A stretch of DNA of 64,000 bases from Bacteroidota bacterium (GTDB lineage: Bacteria; Bacteroidota; Bacteroidia; Palsa-948): positions 1 through 64,000 of the forward strand of contig JACQAL010000013.1 in the NCBI GenBank assembly GCA_016195025.1, given 5' to 3'. Shown piece after piece: positions 14,016 to 23,900 of this stretch; within the stretch, counting starts at the first letter, position 1; every line of letters starts with the position of its first letter. A program made the translations under genes and the position numbers. A model generated the notes under the pieces. The model did no database searches, was not told the DNA's origin, and saw nothing but the letters and a program-made list of their open reading frames with translations.

Positions 14016-15827
14016 ATGAGAAAAATCTTTTTTGCGCTTTTGTTTTTTTCAATTGTCGTGCTGAGCGCAGTCGAAGCATCTTTCGCGCAGCGCGCAAAAA
14101 TAGATTCCCTCTTCACGGTTATTAAAACAGATAAAGAAGACACCAATCAGGTTCTTCACCTGGCAGACCTTTCCGCGAAATTGATGCACGTGGGAGCATA
14201 CGACAGCGCGGCTGTATATGGAGAAAAAGGAATTGCGCTCGCTGAAAAAATTTCTTACGACCTCGGGCTTATCAAAGCACTCAACAATTCAGGAGAAGCA
14301 TATCGCAACCTGGGAAATTTTCCCAAGGCATTGTCGTTTGAACTCCGCGCGCTTGGCATCAGTGAAAAACTTGGCGACAAAAACTGGATGGCGGGAAGTT
14401 ATTCGAATATCGGAAGCGTTTACCGCGCGCAGGGAAATAATAAAAAGTTTCTCGAATACCAGCAGTCAGCTTTAAAGTTGTATGAAGAAACCAGTAATAA
14501 AATAGGAATCGGATGGTGTTACAATAACATCGGGCTCGCGTACCAGGATTTGGGAGATTTGGACAAGGCGCTGGAAAATCTTTTTCAATCGGCAAAAGTT
14601 TTTAAAGAGGCAGGAAATAAAAAAGGGCTTCTCTTTAATTACAACAACATCGGAGCAATTTATGAAGACAAAAAAAATTTATCCGAAGCGCTGAAATATT
14701 TTCTTCTCTCCATGGAGATGAACAAAGAGTTTGGCGACAAGGGATGGATGGCGCTGCATAGTTCCAACATCGGCACCATTTATTTCAAGCAGGGAAAATA
14801 CAAAGAGGCGGAAGAATATCTTAAGAGGGCTGAAAAAATTTCAAAAGAAATTTTTCACAAAGAGCATTTGCGTGATGCTTCGGGCGCGCTGGCGCAGTTG
14901 TATGATTCGCTGCACGACTATAAATCCGCCTATGAATATCACAAGCAATTCAGCGATGTAAAAGACAGTTTGCTGAACGAAGAAAGCGCGAAACAGATTG
15001 CCGAAATGCAAACCAAGTATGAAACCGAAAAGAAAGAACAACAAATCACTTTGCTGAATAAGGACAAACAACTTCAGGATGCGCAGCTGAATCGCCAGAA
15101 AATAATTATCTGGTCGGTGGCAGGAGGATTATTAGTGGTGCTGACACTTTCCATTTTCATTTTCCGCGAAAGAAGAAAGAGCGAAAAACTTTTGCTGAAT
15201 ATTTTGCCAGCAGAAACAGCAAAAGAATTAAAAGCAAAAGGCAAAGCATCGCCAAAATATTATGAGAGCGTAACCGTAATGTTCACCGACTTTAAAGGAT
15301 TCACCAACATTGCCGAAAAACTTTCGGCAGAAGAATTGGTTTCCGAACTGGATTTTCTTTTCAAAAAGTTTGATGAAATAATTTCAAAATACAACATTGA
15401 AAAAATAAAAACCATTGGAGATGCTTACATGTGCGCCAGCGGATTGCCGACTCCTAATTCTAATCATGCAGAAGAAATTGTAAAAGCCGGAATCGAAATC
15501 CAGTCATGGATGAAAGAGCAGAACAATAAATGGAGTTTAAGAATGGGAATCCATTCAGGCCCCGTCACAGCCGGAGTGGTTGGCGATAAAAAGTTTGCTT
15601 ACGATATCTGGGGAGATACAGTGAATACTGCATCGCGCATGGAATCATCAGGCGAACCAGGGAAAATAAATATTTCGGGGACAACTTACCAAATCCTTCA
15701 AGGTTTTCAAAACCTTGAAGGATTAGAATTCAAGTTCCGCGGAAAAATTCCTGCCAAAAACAAAGGAGAAATTGAGATGTATTTTGTTGAGCGCAGCGAA
15801 ATGCGAAGCATTCACGAACACAATTGA
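14016..15827 (+). CDS. Membrane class III adenylate cyclase with periplasmic TPR domain
   Basis: 603 residues: signal peptide (1-25, including repeat-encoded VVLSAVEASFAQ), about six TPR units (50-310), a coiled coil (315-362), one membrane helix (363-383) and a cytoplasmic cyclase domain (about 410-595). Catalytic residues are present: metal-binding Asp425 (FTDFKGFT) and Asp469, adenine-specifying Lys465 and Asp530, and transition-state Asn537 and Arg541 (NTASRMES). It should therefore make cAMP rather than cGMP. The TPR half likely senses a protein or ligand in the periplasm. A 33-bp palindrome near the C-terminus encodes [11 protein letters not shown] (560-570) in a variable strand before RGKIPAKNKGE. 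Confidence 0.92.
   Translation: MRKIFFALLFFSIVVLSAVEASFAQRAKIDSLFTVIKTDKEDTNQVLHLADLSAKLMHVGAYDSAAVYGEKGIALAEKISYDLGLIKALNNSGEAYRNLGNFPKALSFELRALGISEKLGDKNWMAGSYSNIGSVYRAQGNNKKFLEYQQSALKLYEETSNKIGIGWCYNNIGLAYQDLGDLDKALENLFQSAKVFKEAGNKKGLLFNYNNIGAIYEDKKNLSEALKYFLLSMEMNKEFGDKGWMALHSSNIGTIYFKQGKYKEAEEYLKRAEKISKEIFHKEHLRDASGALAQLYDSLHDYKSAYEYHKQFSDVKDSLLNEESAKQIAEMQTKYETEKKEQQITLLNKDKQLQDAQLNRQKIIIWSVAGGLLVVLTLSIFIFRERRKSEKLLLNILPAETAKELKAKGKASPKYYESVTVMFTDFKGFTNIAEKLSAEELVSELDFLFKKFDEIISKYNIEKIKTIGDAYMCASGLPTPNSNHAEEIVKAGIEIQSWMKEQNNKWSLRMGIHSGPVTAGVVGDKKFAYDIWGDTVNTASRMESSGEPGKINISGTTYQILQGFQNLEGLEFKFRGKIPAKNKGEIEMYFVERSEMRSIHEHN
14055..14078 (+). repeat. GCTGAGCGNAGTCGAAGC element in a signal peptide, copy 3
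   Basis: Read as VVLSAVEA in the adenylate cyclase signal peptide. Confidence 0.9.
15692..15724. repeat. Palindromic element B, copy 1, inside the adenylate cyclase gene
   Basis: Perfect 16-bp arms (AATCCTTCAAGGTTTT and its complement) around one C; 33 bp, exactly 11 codons. It encodes [11 protein letters not shown]. The 27-bp core is identical to that at 42018-42044 in miaB. Confidence 0.97.
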
Positions 15828-16077
15828 AAAAAATAAAAAAGCCGTGAGTAAACCCCAATGGGTGTGGAAAAAATTGCCTGAAAACTATTTCTTTCCAGAT
15901 TTTTTGGGGATTTTCCCTATGAAATTTCATTAGACGAAGAAATCCTCCCATTCGTCCATGTTTTTGTTTTATTCGTTTCAGAAAACTGCCGGTTCGTCTA
16001 AATAAGCAGATTAATTCCAACCGCAATTTTTTATTCACGTTCAATGTATAAGAAAGCAATGCCAAAAATAAATAATT
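15828..16077. other. Intergenic stretch before the first adhesin
   Basis: 250 bases. AT-rich, with AAAAAAGCC at the cyclase end and scattered short inverted pieces. I see no gene and no consensus promoter, although the upstream region of the adhesin must lie here. Confidence 0.5.
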
Positions 16078-19000
16078 ATGAAAAGAATTTACACCAAATC
16101 GAAAATCCTCATTGAACAGAAGAAATTTTTGATTTCATTATTTTGCCTTTTTTGCTTACAAATTTTTTCTGACAAAATTATTGCACAAAATAACTGCGGG
16201 CAAAACACTCCAAGCTTTGTAGTGAACCTTACCGGAAATCCAAACGGAAGCTGGATAAGCCCTTATGTGGTGCGCAACGATACTTGCTGCGGTGCACAAG
16301 CACCTGATGCCTGCGTTCAGTTTGAAATTACGCTTGACTCCGCTTCACAGGGAATTTCTTTCAATATTTATTCAGGTGCAATTCCTTCCGGAGCGATGTA
16401 CTACCAGGTGAATTGCGGTCCGCCCGTAGCAGTCGGAACGCCACTTTGCCTTACCGGAGTAGGTCCATTCTATCTTACTTTCTGCAAGCCGGGAAATAAT
16501 TCAAACCAGTATATTATCACTTCAATTGCTAAACCATCAGTTTCAGCAAATATTGTTCTCAACCAGGGATGCTCCGGAAAAATATATGCGACCGGATACA
16601 ATATTTCAACCATCACCTGGACTTCTGTTTATCCCGGTCCGCAGGGAAGTTATGATTCATACCTGAGTTGCAAAAGCGCATGCGACACAACTATTGTCAC
16701 CGCACAACCGGGTTACCCGCCTTATGTGGATTATATGGTTTGCGGAATTCCTGCAGGCGGATGCAGCACTTTGCCTGTATGCGATACAGTGCGCGTATTT
16801 TTTAATCCCACATTGTTTGCAAATATTATTCCGGCAAATCCTACAATATGTTTCGGATATACATCCAAAACCATTACGGCAAGCGCAAGCGGGGGAACAG
16901 TTCCCTACACATATTTGTGGAGCACAGGCGCAACATCGCAAACAATCACTGTGGGAGTGGGAAGTTATACCGTAACAGTTCACGATGCAACCAACTGCCC
17001 GCCAACAACTGCGACCGTAACCGTAACTTCATTTGCAAATCCTATTACTGCCAATGCAGGAAATGACATAACTGTTTGTGGGCAGAATCCAACTGTTGTA
17101 CTGAACGGAAATGTAACCGGTGCCAGCGGAGGAATTTGGACCAACGGTTCCGGAACTTTTAATCCGAATAACACCACGCTGAATGCAAGTTATACTCCTT
17201 CTTCTTCAGAAATAAATAATGGAATTGCAATGCTGATTCTCATCACGACCGGAAACGGAACCTGTCCTCCGGATTCTGATACACTTGTAATCCACATTGC
17301 GGTGAGCCCGAATATTTCAGTGAGCCCGACAAATGTTTTATGCTATGGAATGAACACCGGTTCGGCAACTGCAAATGTGAGCGGAGGAAATCCGCCCTAT
17401 ACTTATCAATGGCTTCCCTGCGGATGCACTGTTAATCCGCTTGGAAATCTTTATTCAGGAACTTACACGGCAATTGTTACCGATGCAAACGGATGTTCTT
17501 CTTCCGCTCCTACAATAATTACTCAGCCATCTGTTCTTTCTGCTACAGCATCGGTGAATGGAAATGTTTCTTGCTATGGCGGAAGCAATGGTTCGGCTTC
17601 TGTATCGGCATCGGGAGGAATTTCTCCTTACACTTATTCGTGGAGCAGCGGACAAACGACTTCATCCGTGAGCGGATTAACTGCCGGAAATTATTCTGTA
17701 GTTATTACTGATAACAATGGTTGTACAAAAACAGATGTGATAAACATTGTTCAGCCTTCAACACTTGCAGTTTCAGTTTCGCAGCAGGATGTGCAATGCT
17801 ACGGAATGAGCAACGGCTCGGCTTCTGTTTCTGCAAACGGAGGAACATCTCCTTATTCTTACCAGTGGAATACAGGGCAAACTACTTCGTCAATCACAGG
17901 GCTTTCATCCGGAAATTATTTTGTGACTGTGACTGACAGTAAGGGCTGTATAAATGTTCAGAATATTTTTATCAGCCAGCCATCGCAGGTGATGCTGAGT
18001 ATTTTTTCAATGGTAAATGTTTCGTGCTTCGGGGGAAGCAATGGAACAGCAACAGCAGTTACTTACGGAGGAATTCCGCCTTACACGTATATGTGGAATA
18101 CAATGCCTTCACAAACTTCCGCAAATGCCACCGGACTTTCTGCCGGAAATTATATTGTAACTGTTTTGGACAGCAACGGATGTTCCATGATGATTGCTGT
18201 AAATATTACGGAACCGCCTGCGCTTTCTTTAATCATGAATTGGGTGAATGCAAAATGTTACGGAACAAATTCCGGCTCGGCATCTGTGAGTGTTTCGGGC
18301 GGAACTCCTCCGTATTCTTATTCGTGGAGCAACAATCAAACTTCTTCTTCGGCAACAAATCTTTCTGCAGGAAATTATTCTGTAACAATTACCGATGCGA
18401 ACGGATGCACGCACACGAACACGGTTTCTATTTCTCAGCCGGCAGTTTTGAATGCGGTTGTTGCAAACGTGCAGAATGTTTCCTGCTATGGAATGCAAAA
18501 CGGTTCGGCTTCGGTGAATGCGAGCGGAGGAACTTCTCCCTATTATTATCAATGGAGCAACGGACAAACCACTTCTTCGGCAACTAATTTTTCTGCCGGA
18601 AATTATTCTGTTATGATTTCTGATGCAAACGGATGCACTGCACCTGCAACCGTAACTATTTCTCAACCCAATGCGATTGCAGTTTCTGTTTCACCCGATG
18701 ATACTGTTTGTCCCGGACAAAATACAACCATCAGCGCAAACGCTTCGGGCGGAACTTCTCCGTTCACTTATTTCTGGCAGCCGAGTGTGGGCTTCGGAAA
18801 TTCTCAAATCGTTCATCCCACTTCTTCCACTACCTACACTGCGATTGTAACCGATGCGCACGGCTGCACGAACACAGGAATCGTAAATATTCTTGTGTAC
18901 GATTTAACCATTGCGCTTGCCGTGAATGCAACGCCTCATATCTGCGAAGGGCAGGTGGCAACTGTTTCTGCTTCGGTAACCGGAAATTATATTACAAATT

Positions 19001-19917
19001 ATTACTGGAGCAATAATCTTGGAAACGGTGCGGGACCTTATGTGGTTTCTCCTTCGGGAACAACGACCTATTCTGTAACGGTTACAAATATGTGCGGGGC
19101 CACTGCCACTGCATCGGCAACGGTGATTGTTTATCCGTTGCCGCAAATACATCTTGCTCCGCAATCCGCGAGCGGATGCGATAATGTTGCGCTTCAGTTC
19201 AGCGATACAAGTTCCGCAAATGCGGGCTCAACTTATTTCTGGAATTTTGGTGACGGCTTCACTTCTTCGCAAGCGAATCCTTCGCATACGTATTCATCAA
19301 GCGGCAATTATGCCGTTACGGTAACAGTGACCACGCATAACGGATGTTCTTCTTCCGCGCAAACCTATTGCACGGTGACTGTCATTCCTTCGCCCGATGC
19401 AGAATTTACTTCCGACCCCCCGCTCGAAACTTCGATTATCAATCCCGGTTTTCATTTCTACGATGCTTCAAAAAATGCAACGCAGTGGAAATGGAGTTTT
19501 GGCGATGGCGCGAACTCTTCGCTCGAAAATCCTGTGCATACGTATGCCCAAACAGGAATCTATGTTGTGAAACTTATTACGCTGAACAATGGCGGGTGCA
19601 TTGACTCCATAATTAAAACGGTGGAAGTGAAACCTGAATTCGCGTTTTATATTCCGAATACTTTTTCTCCCAACGGAGACCATCTGAACGATGTGTTCAG
19701 CGGAAAGGGAATGGAGATTACCCAATACGACATGCAGATTTTTGACCACTGGGGAGAAATTATTTTTGAAACCACCGAACTGGAAAAAGGATGGGACGGC
19801 ACTGCGAAAGGCGGCAGCGAAATTTCTCCCGAAGGCGTGTACGTTTACAAAGTCCAACTCCGCGATTTTGAAAACAAAGAACATAACTACGTGGGAAATG
19901 TAAACCTTATCAAATGA
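16078..19917 (+). CDS. SprB-repeat/PKD adhesin with T9SS type B sorting domain (1279 aa)
   Basis: A signal peptide ends near IIAQ37. An N-terminal beta domain with several Cys pairs is followed by an Ig-like unit (ICFGYTSKTITASASGGTVPY), six SprB-type repeats of about 75 residues (VSCYGGSNGSASVSASGG ... GNYSVVITDNNGC), further Ig-like units, two PKD domains (FWNFGDGFTSSQANPSHTYSS and WKWSFGDG), and a C-terminal CHU_C/type B sorting domain (YIPNTFSPNGDHLNDVF ... GWDGTAKGG ... YVYKVQLRDF). The architecture is that of cell-surface adhesins moved or secreted by the T9SS. Repeats are more diverged than in the next adhesin. No PorP/SprF gene follows directly. The ligand is unknown. Confidence 0.9.
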   Translation: MKRIYTKSKILIEQKKFLISLFCLFCLQIFSDKIIAQNNCGQNTPSFVVNLTGNPNGSWISPYVVRNDTCCGAQAPDACVQFEITLDSASQGISFNIYSGAIPSGAMYYQVNCGPPVAVGTPLCLTGVGPFYLTFCKPGNNSNQYIITSIAKPSVSANIVLNQGCSGKIYATGYNISTITWTSVYPGPQGSYDSYLSCKSACDTTIVTAQPGYPPYVDYMVCGIPAGGCSTLPVCDTVRVFFNPTLFANIIPANPTICFGYTSKTITASASGGTVPYTYLWSTGATSQTITVGVGSYTVTVHDATNCPPTTATVTVTSFANPITANAGNDITVCGQNPTVVLNGNVTGASGGIWTNGSGTFNPNNTTLNASYTPSSSEINNGIAMLILITTGNGTCPPDSDTLVIHIAVSPNISVSPTNVLCYGMNTGSATANVSGGNPPYTYQWLPCGCTVNPLGNLYSGTYTAIVTDANGCSSSAPTIITQPSVLSATASVNGNVSCYGGSNGSASVSASGGISPYTYSWSSGQTTSSVSGLTAGNYSVVITDNNGCTKTDVINIVQPSTLAVSVSQQDVQCYGMSNGSASVSANGGTSPYSYQWNTGQTTSSITGLSSGNYFVTVTDSKGCINVQNIFISQPSQVMLSIFSMVNVSCFGGSNGTATAVTYGGIPPYTYMWNTMPSQTSANATGLSAGNYIVTVLDSNGCSMMIAVNITEPPALSLIMNWVNAKCYGTNSGSASVSVSGGTPPYSYSWSNNQTSSSATNLSAGNYSVTITDANGCTHTNTVSISQPAVLNAVVANVQNVSCYGMQNGSASVNASGGTSPYYYQWSNGQTTSSATNFSAGNYSVMISDANGCTAPATVTISQPNAIAVSVSPDDTVCPGQNTTISANASGGTSPFTYFWQPSVGFGNSQIVHPTSSTTYTAIVTDAHGCTNTGIVNILVYDLTIALAVNATPHICEGQVATVSASVTGNYITNYYWSNNLGNGAGPYVVSPSGTTTYSVTVTNMCGATATASATVIVYPLPQIHLAPQSASGCDNVALQFSDTSSANAGSTYFWNFGDGFTSSQANPSHTYSSSGNYAVTVTVTTHNGCSSSAQTYCTVTVIPSPDAEFTSDPPLETSIINPGFHFYDASKNATQWKWSFGDGANSSLENPVHTYAQTGIYVVKLITLNNGGCIDSIIKTVEVKPEFAFYIPNTFSPNGDHLNDVFSGKGMEITQYDMQIFDHWGEIIFETTELEKGWDGTAKGGSEISPEGVYVYKVQLRDFENKEHNYVGNVNLIK
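17335..18666 (+). repeat. Six SprB-type repeats in adhesin 1
   Basis: Units start at each V/A-x-C-Y/F-G motif followed by G-S-A and end at NGC plus an xISQP linker. The period is about 220-230 bp and the copies are clearly diverged in DNA. Confidence 0.85.
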
Positions 19918-20003
19918 TTTAAAACTCTTACTGCACCCTCCCGATATTCATCGGTACAGGCATACTTTCTCCATAAAAACCTTCAAACAAACTCTCCCTC
20001 TTT

Positions 20004-20046
20004 CCCTCTCTTTGCAAAGAGAGGGATGTCCGGCAACTGACGGACA
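20004..20046. repeat. Double hairpin of the CCCTCTC...GGGTGAG family
   Basis: A perfect 22-bp palindrome with half-site CCCTCTCTTTG (20004-20025) is followed by TGTCCG/CGGACA arms (20027-20032, 20041-20046) and then AGGGTGAG. It resembles the CCTCTCC...GGGGTGAGG repeat inside miaB. Confidence 0.8.
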
Positions 20047-20053
20047 GGGTGAG

Positions 20054-20150
20054 TTACTGTATCTCCACTTTTTCAGTATAAATCTTGCTCTCGCTCTGCA
20101 CCTTCACAAAATAAATTCCTTTGGGCTGGGAACTCAAATCAATAGTGAGA
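20054..20150 (-). pseudogene. Remnant of a T9SS type A sorting domain
   Basis: On minus the last 31 codons before a stop at 20054 read LTIDLSSQPKGIYFVKVQSE then SKIYTEKVEIQ. This is the characteristic end of a type A sorting domain. Immediately upstream the frame runs into the palindrome at 20156-20176 (read LPDRQAG) and then unrelated repeat DNA. The rest of the cargo gene is gone, leaving a relic cut off by a repeat. Confidence 0.75.
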
Positions 20151-20155
20151 TTCCC

Positions 20156-20176
20156 TGCCTGCCGGTCAGGCAGGCA
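20156..20176. repeat. TGCCTGCC/GGCAGGCA palindrome
   Basis: Eight-bp arms TGCCTGCC and GGCAGGCA around GGTCA. On minus it is read LPDRQAG, a peptide I associate with palindrome insertions in Bacteroidota genes. Confidence 0.85.
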
Positions 20177-20269
20177 TTCCTCCTTCTTCGGCTGCATAGC
20201 GGCTGTTATTGTTTTTTTTCTTTGGCTGCTCATTCGAATATCCGCAGCCGATTCGCTATCCGCACCCCT

Positions 20270-20329
20270 GTTCACGAGAAAACACCCGCGCTCACGAGAA
20301 TTTACCCGAGTTCACGAGAAAAAATAAAA
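20270..20329. repeat. Three tandem 20-bp GTTCACGAGAA units
   Basis: Units at 20270, 20290 and 20310 share G(T/C)TCACGAGAA with varied ends ACACCCGC, TTTACCCGA and AAAATAAAA. Confidence 0.8.
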
Positions 20330-20496
20330 CCTTTTCTCCGCTTATTGCGTCTAATATCCAGAATCAGGAAACAACCTCAAATAAAAAAATGAGAAATATC
20401 AAAACATACACAGCGCAAATAAAGGCATCCGCAACTGCTGCCGGAAAAAGCAACGCGGTTTCCGAAACTGCGCAGGCGCATGCCGAAAAGAGTACA

Positions 20497-20664
20497 GCGC
20501 ATTCCCTTTTTAGTACTGCGCCTTCCATGTTTCGTACCGCGCCTTACCTTTTTAGTACCGCGCCTTCCGTGTTTCGTACCGCGCCTTCCCTTTTTCGGCA
20601 ACCGCGCGCCCTTTTTCGTACCGCGCCTTACCTTTCTCGGCAACCGCGCGCCCTTTTTCGTACC
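20497..20664. repeat. 21-bp minisatellite, eight units
   Basis: Eight units beginning GCGC, of 21, 21, 21, 21, 23, 19, 23 and 19 bp; the 23+19 pairs restore a 42-bp period. They alternate CTTTTTAGTACC and (A/G)TGTTTCGTACC endings. All are multiples of three in sum, so several frames stay open on both strands: plus LFRTAPS-like, minus GTKKGRR-like. I treat it as a noncoding repeat, but a 99-residue basic minus frame (20377-20676) is possible. Confidence 0.85.
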
Positions 20665-20741
20665 GCGGTGTTTCATAGCAGAAAATCGAAATTTTTAACA
20701 TTTATCCTGTTGAACCCTCGCTCTGAGGGCGGTGCGGCAAT

Positions 20742-20777
20742 AAAAAATGCGCTTCGAAATTCCGGAGCGCATTTTTT
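20742..20777. terminator. Strong hairpin with flanking A and T runs
   Basis: AAAAAATGCGCT pairs with AGCGCATTTTTT around a 12-base loop that itself holds CGAAATTCCG. It can terminate on either strand. It isolates the giant adhesin gene from the repeat region. Confidence 0.85.
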
Positions 20778-20942
20778 TGTTTTGCCTGAAATTTTTTCAG
20801 GATAACATCTGTTATTTTACTGCATTCATCTGTATTTTTGGCTGATTGGACGATTTGTCAATACTTTTTTAAAAAAAGCGAAACAAAATGAAGCAGAATT
20901 CGTAGTATAAACGTTAGGTTTAACACAAGTAAAAAAACATGT

Positions 20943-23900
20943 ATGCAAAAATTCTACAGAATATGTTTTCTGATTTTTTTAGGAATAGGGAGTAATAATG
21001 TATTTTCTCAATACAAAGATTTGCCCAATCCACCTTCCGATTTACAAACCATTCCGCAGGGCTCGCTGGTTATTCCAATGGATAACGCGCATCAGAATTT
21101 ATTTCTCACCTATCCGTTTAATCTGAAAGCATACGGGCTGGTGAATCAACTTTTACAAAATGATATTCCCGTGAAGTGGGTGATAAAAGCCGGCAAAGCA
21201 AAAGACGGAATTGATTTTTCTGCAACGGTGGAAAGAGTTTATCCTTCTTTTGTTGCCGCTTCCTTACAGGATTTCCGCGCAAGTGAATTTATTGTTGACA
21301 GTTTTTGGGTAAATAATCCCTCGCCCACAACAGGACAAACCGCCACACAGGTTATATCCACATTCGCAAACCAATGGAAAGTGGCTGTGTATCGCCTCAC
21401 AACGAATACCACAGTGGATGTCCGCTATACATTGGATCATCGCCCGAAAATTGCTCTCTTCAACAATGGCGGAAACGAAGCCATTGCCGAAACAATATTA
21501 GATACGGCAAAGTTTACAAACTATGTAGTGATTAGCGCAGGCGTTTTTCCAGGTCTGGCGCAGTGTTATACTTTTTGTTCTGAAATGCACTGGAAAATGA
21601 CGGATGCAGATACCGTCATTACGCAAAAGGTTACGGACTTTGTAAATCAGGGAGGAAATTTTTTTGCGCAGTGCCATGCAGTAGAAGGAGGAGATAATCT
21701 GGAAGGATATGAACGCAATGAGAAATTTCAAACCACGACCGGATTGAAAGAATTAGGTCTTGGCAATGCTTCCAATGAGTATTACAATCCCGATTTGGCA
21801 TTTATGCAGTTTGAAGGTTTGATGCAGCCCAACGAAAATGGTTCAGGAAAAAACTGGACATTCCATGCCGGCTCTTCGTGGAACACCGGTGTTTACCATG
21901 CTGTCAGCACACAAAATTCATTGGATACGGTGATTGCAACCGGCTCTCATCTTGCTCCTCCCGATTCCATAGGAGGAAATGTTTTTTATCTCGGTGGACA
22001 CAATTACAAACCCTACACTTCGCTGCTGCAAATTAACGCAGCGCGCCTTTATCTCAATGCCGCTCTTATTCCTTCAGCAAGACCAACGGCTTTTACCGTT
22101 AATGCCGGAAGCAATACCACTATTTGTCAGGGCAACAGCATTACGCTTGGCGGTTCACCAACAGGTCCTGTCGGAGCAACCTATATATGGTCACCTGCCT
22201 CATCTCTGAACAACAACACCTCTCCAAATCCAATTGCCACGCCAACATCGTCCACACTTTATACGGTAGTTGCAGATAATGGCGGATGCACTTCTAACGG
22301 TGCGGTTACGATTAGTGTAAGCGCTCCGCCTACTGTAACTGCATCGCAAAATAATGTTTCTTGTTTCGGAGGAAGCAATGGCACGGCAACGGTTTCCGTA
22401 TCGGGCGGAACACCTGCTTACACTTATTCGTGGAGCAACGGACAAACCACTTCATCGGCAACCGGATTGATTGCGGGAAATTATTCTGTCACCACCACCG
22501 ATGCTGCCGGTTGTACAAAAACTTCTACGGTTGCCATAACGCAACCCGCTGCCCCGCTTTCTTCTTCTGCATCGCAAAATAATGTTTCCTGTTTCGGAGG
22601 CAGCAATGGTTCAACAACCGTTTCTGTTTCTGGCGGAACTACGGCTTATACTTATTTGTGGAGCAACGGACAAACCACTTCATCAGCAACAGGATTAATT
22701 GCCGGAAATTATTCTGTCACTGTTACGGATTCCAAAGGATGTACAACCACTTCAACTTTTTCCATCACACAGCCGGTTGCTCCGCTTTCATCTTCCGCTT
22801 CTCAAACAAATGTTTCGTGCAATGGAGGAAGTAATGCAACAGCAACTGCCACTGCTTCGGGCGGAACAACGGCTTATACTTATTCCTGGAGCAACGGGCA
22901 GACCACTTCATCGGCAACAAATTTATCAGCAGGAAATTATTCGGTAACGATTACCGATTCCAAAGGATGCACAACTACAAATACTTTTTCCATCACGCAG
23001 CCAGCCGCTCCGCTCGCTTCTTCCGCTTCGCAAAATAATGTTTCCTGTTTCGGTGGAAGCAATGGTTCAACAACCGTTTCTGTTTCTGGCGGAACAACGG
23101 CTTACACTTATCTGTGGAATAATTCTCAAACTACTTCAACCATTTCAAATCTCATTGCGGGAAATTATTCAGTAACCATTACCGATGCGAATGGATGCAC
23201 CACTACCAATACATTCACCATCACGCAGCCCGTTTCTCCTTTGAGTTCTTCCGCTTCACAAAATAATGTTTCCTGTTTTGGTGGAAGCAACGCAAGCGCA
23301 AGCGTTTCTGTTTCGGGCGGAACTCCGAATTATTCATACGCATGGAGCAACGGGCAGACCACTTCATCGGCAACAAATTTATCGGCAGGAAATTATTCTG
23401 TCACTGTTACTGATTCAAAAGGATGTACAACCACTTCAACTTTTTCTATCACACAGCCAGTCGCTCCGCTTTCATCTTCCGCTTCGCAAAATAATGTTTC
23501 CTGCAATGGAGGAAGCAATGGAAATGCAACCGCCACTGCTTCTGGCGGAACAACAGCTTATACTTATTTGTGGAGCAACGGACAAACCACTTCATCGGCA
23601 ACAAATTTATCGGCAGGAAATTATTCTGTTACAATCACCGATGCGAATGGATGCACCACCACAAATACTTTTTCCATCACTCAGCCGGTAATTTTATCTT
23701 CGTCTGCCTCGCAAAATAATGTTTCGTGTTTCGGTGGAAGCAACGCAAGTGCGAGCGTTTCTGTTTCTGGCGGAACTCCGAATTATAACTATTCGTGGAG
23801 CAACGGAAATTCCACTTCTGCAATTTCAAATCTCATAGCAGGAAATTATTCCATAACAATTACCGATGCCAATGGATGCACCACCACAAATACTTTTTCC

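Larger units (their letters stand above)
19918..20942. other. Repeat-rich 1-kb gap between the adhesin genes
   Basis: It holds, in order: a double hairpin (20004-20046), a T9SS sorting-domain remnant on minus (20054-20150), a palindrome (20156-20176), a 20-bp tandem repeat (20270-20329), a 21-bp minisatellite (20497-20664), a terminator (20742-20777) and an AT-rich stretch upstream of the giant adhesin gene (20780-20942). I see no intact gene that I would defend. Confidence 0.7.

Noticed and set aside
20209-20805. 198-residue plus-strand frame over the minisatellite
   Set aside because: It runs through several unrelated repeats and the strong terminator hairpin, has no signal or fold, and its openness is explained by repeat units summing to multiples of three.
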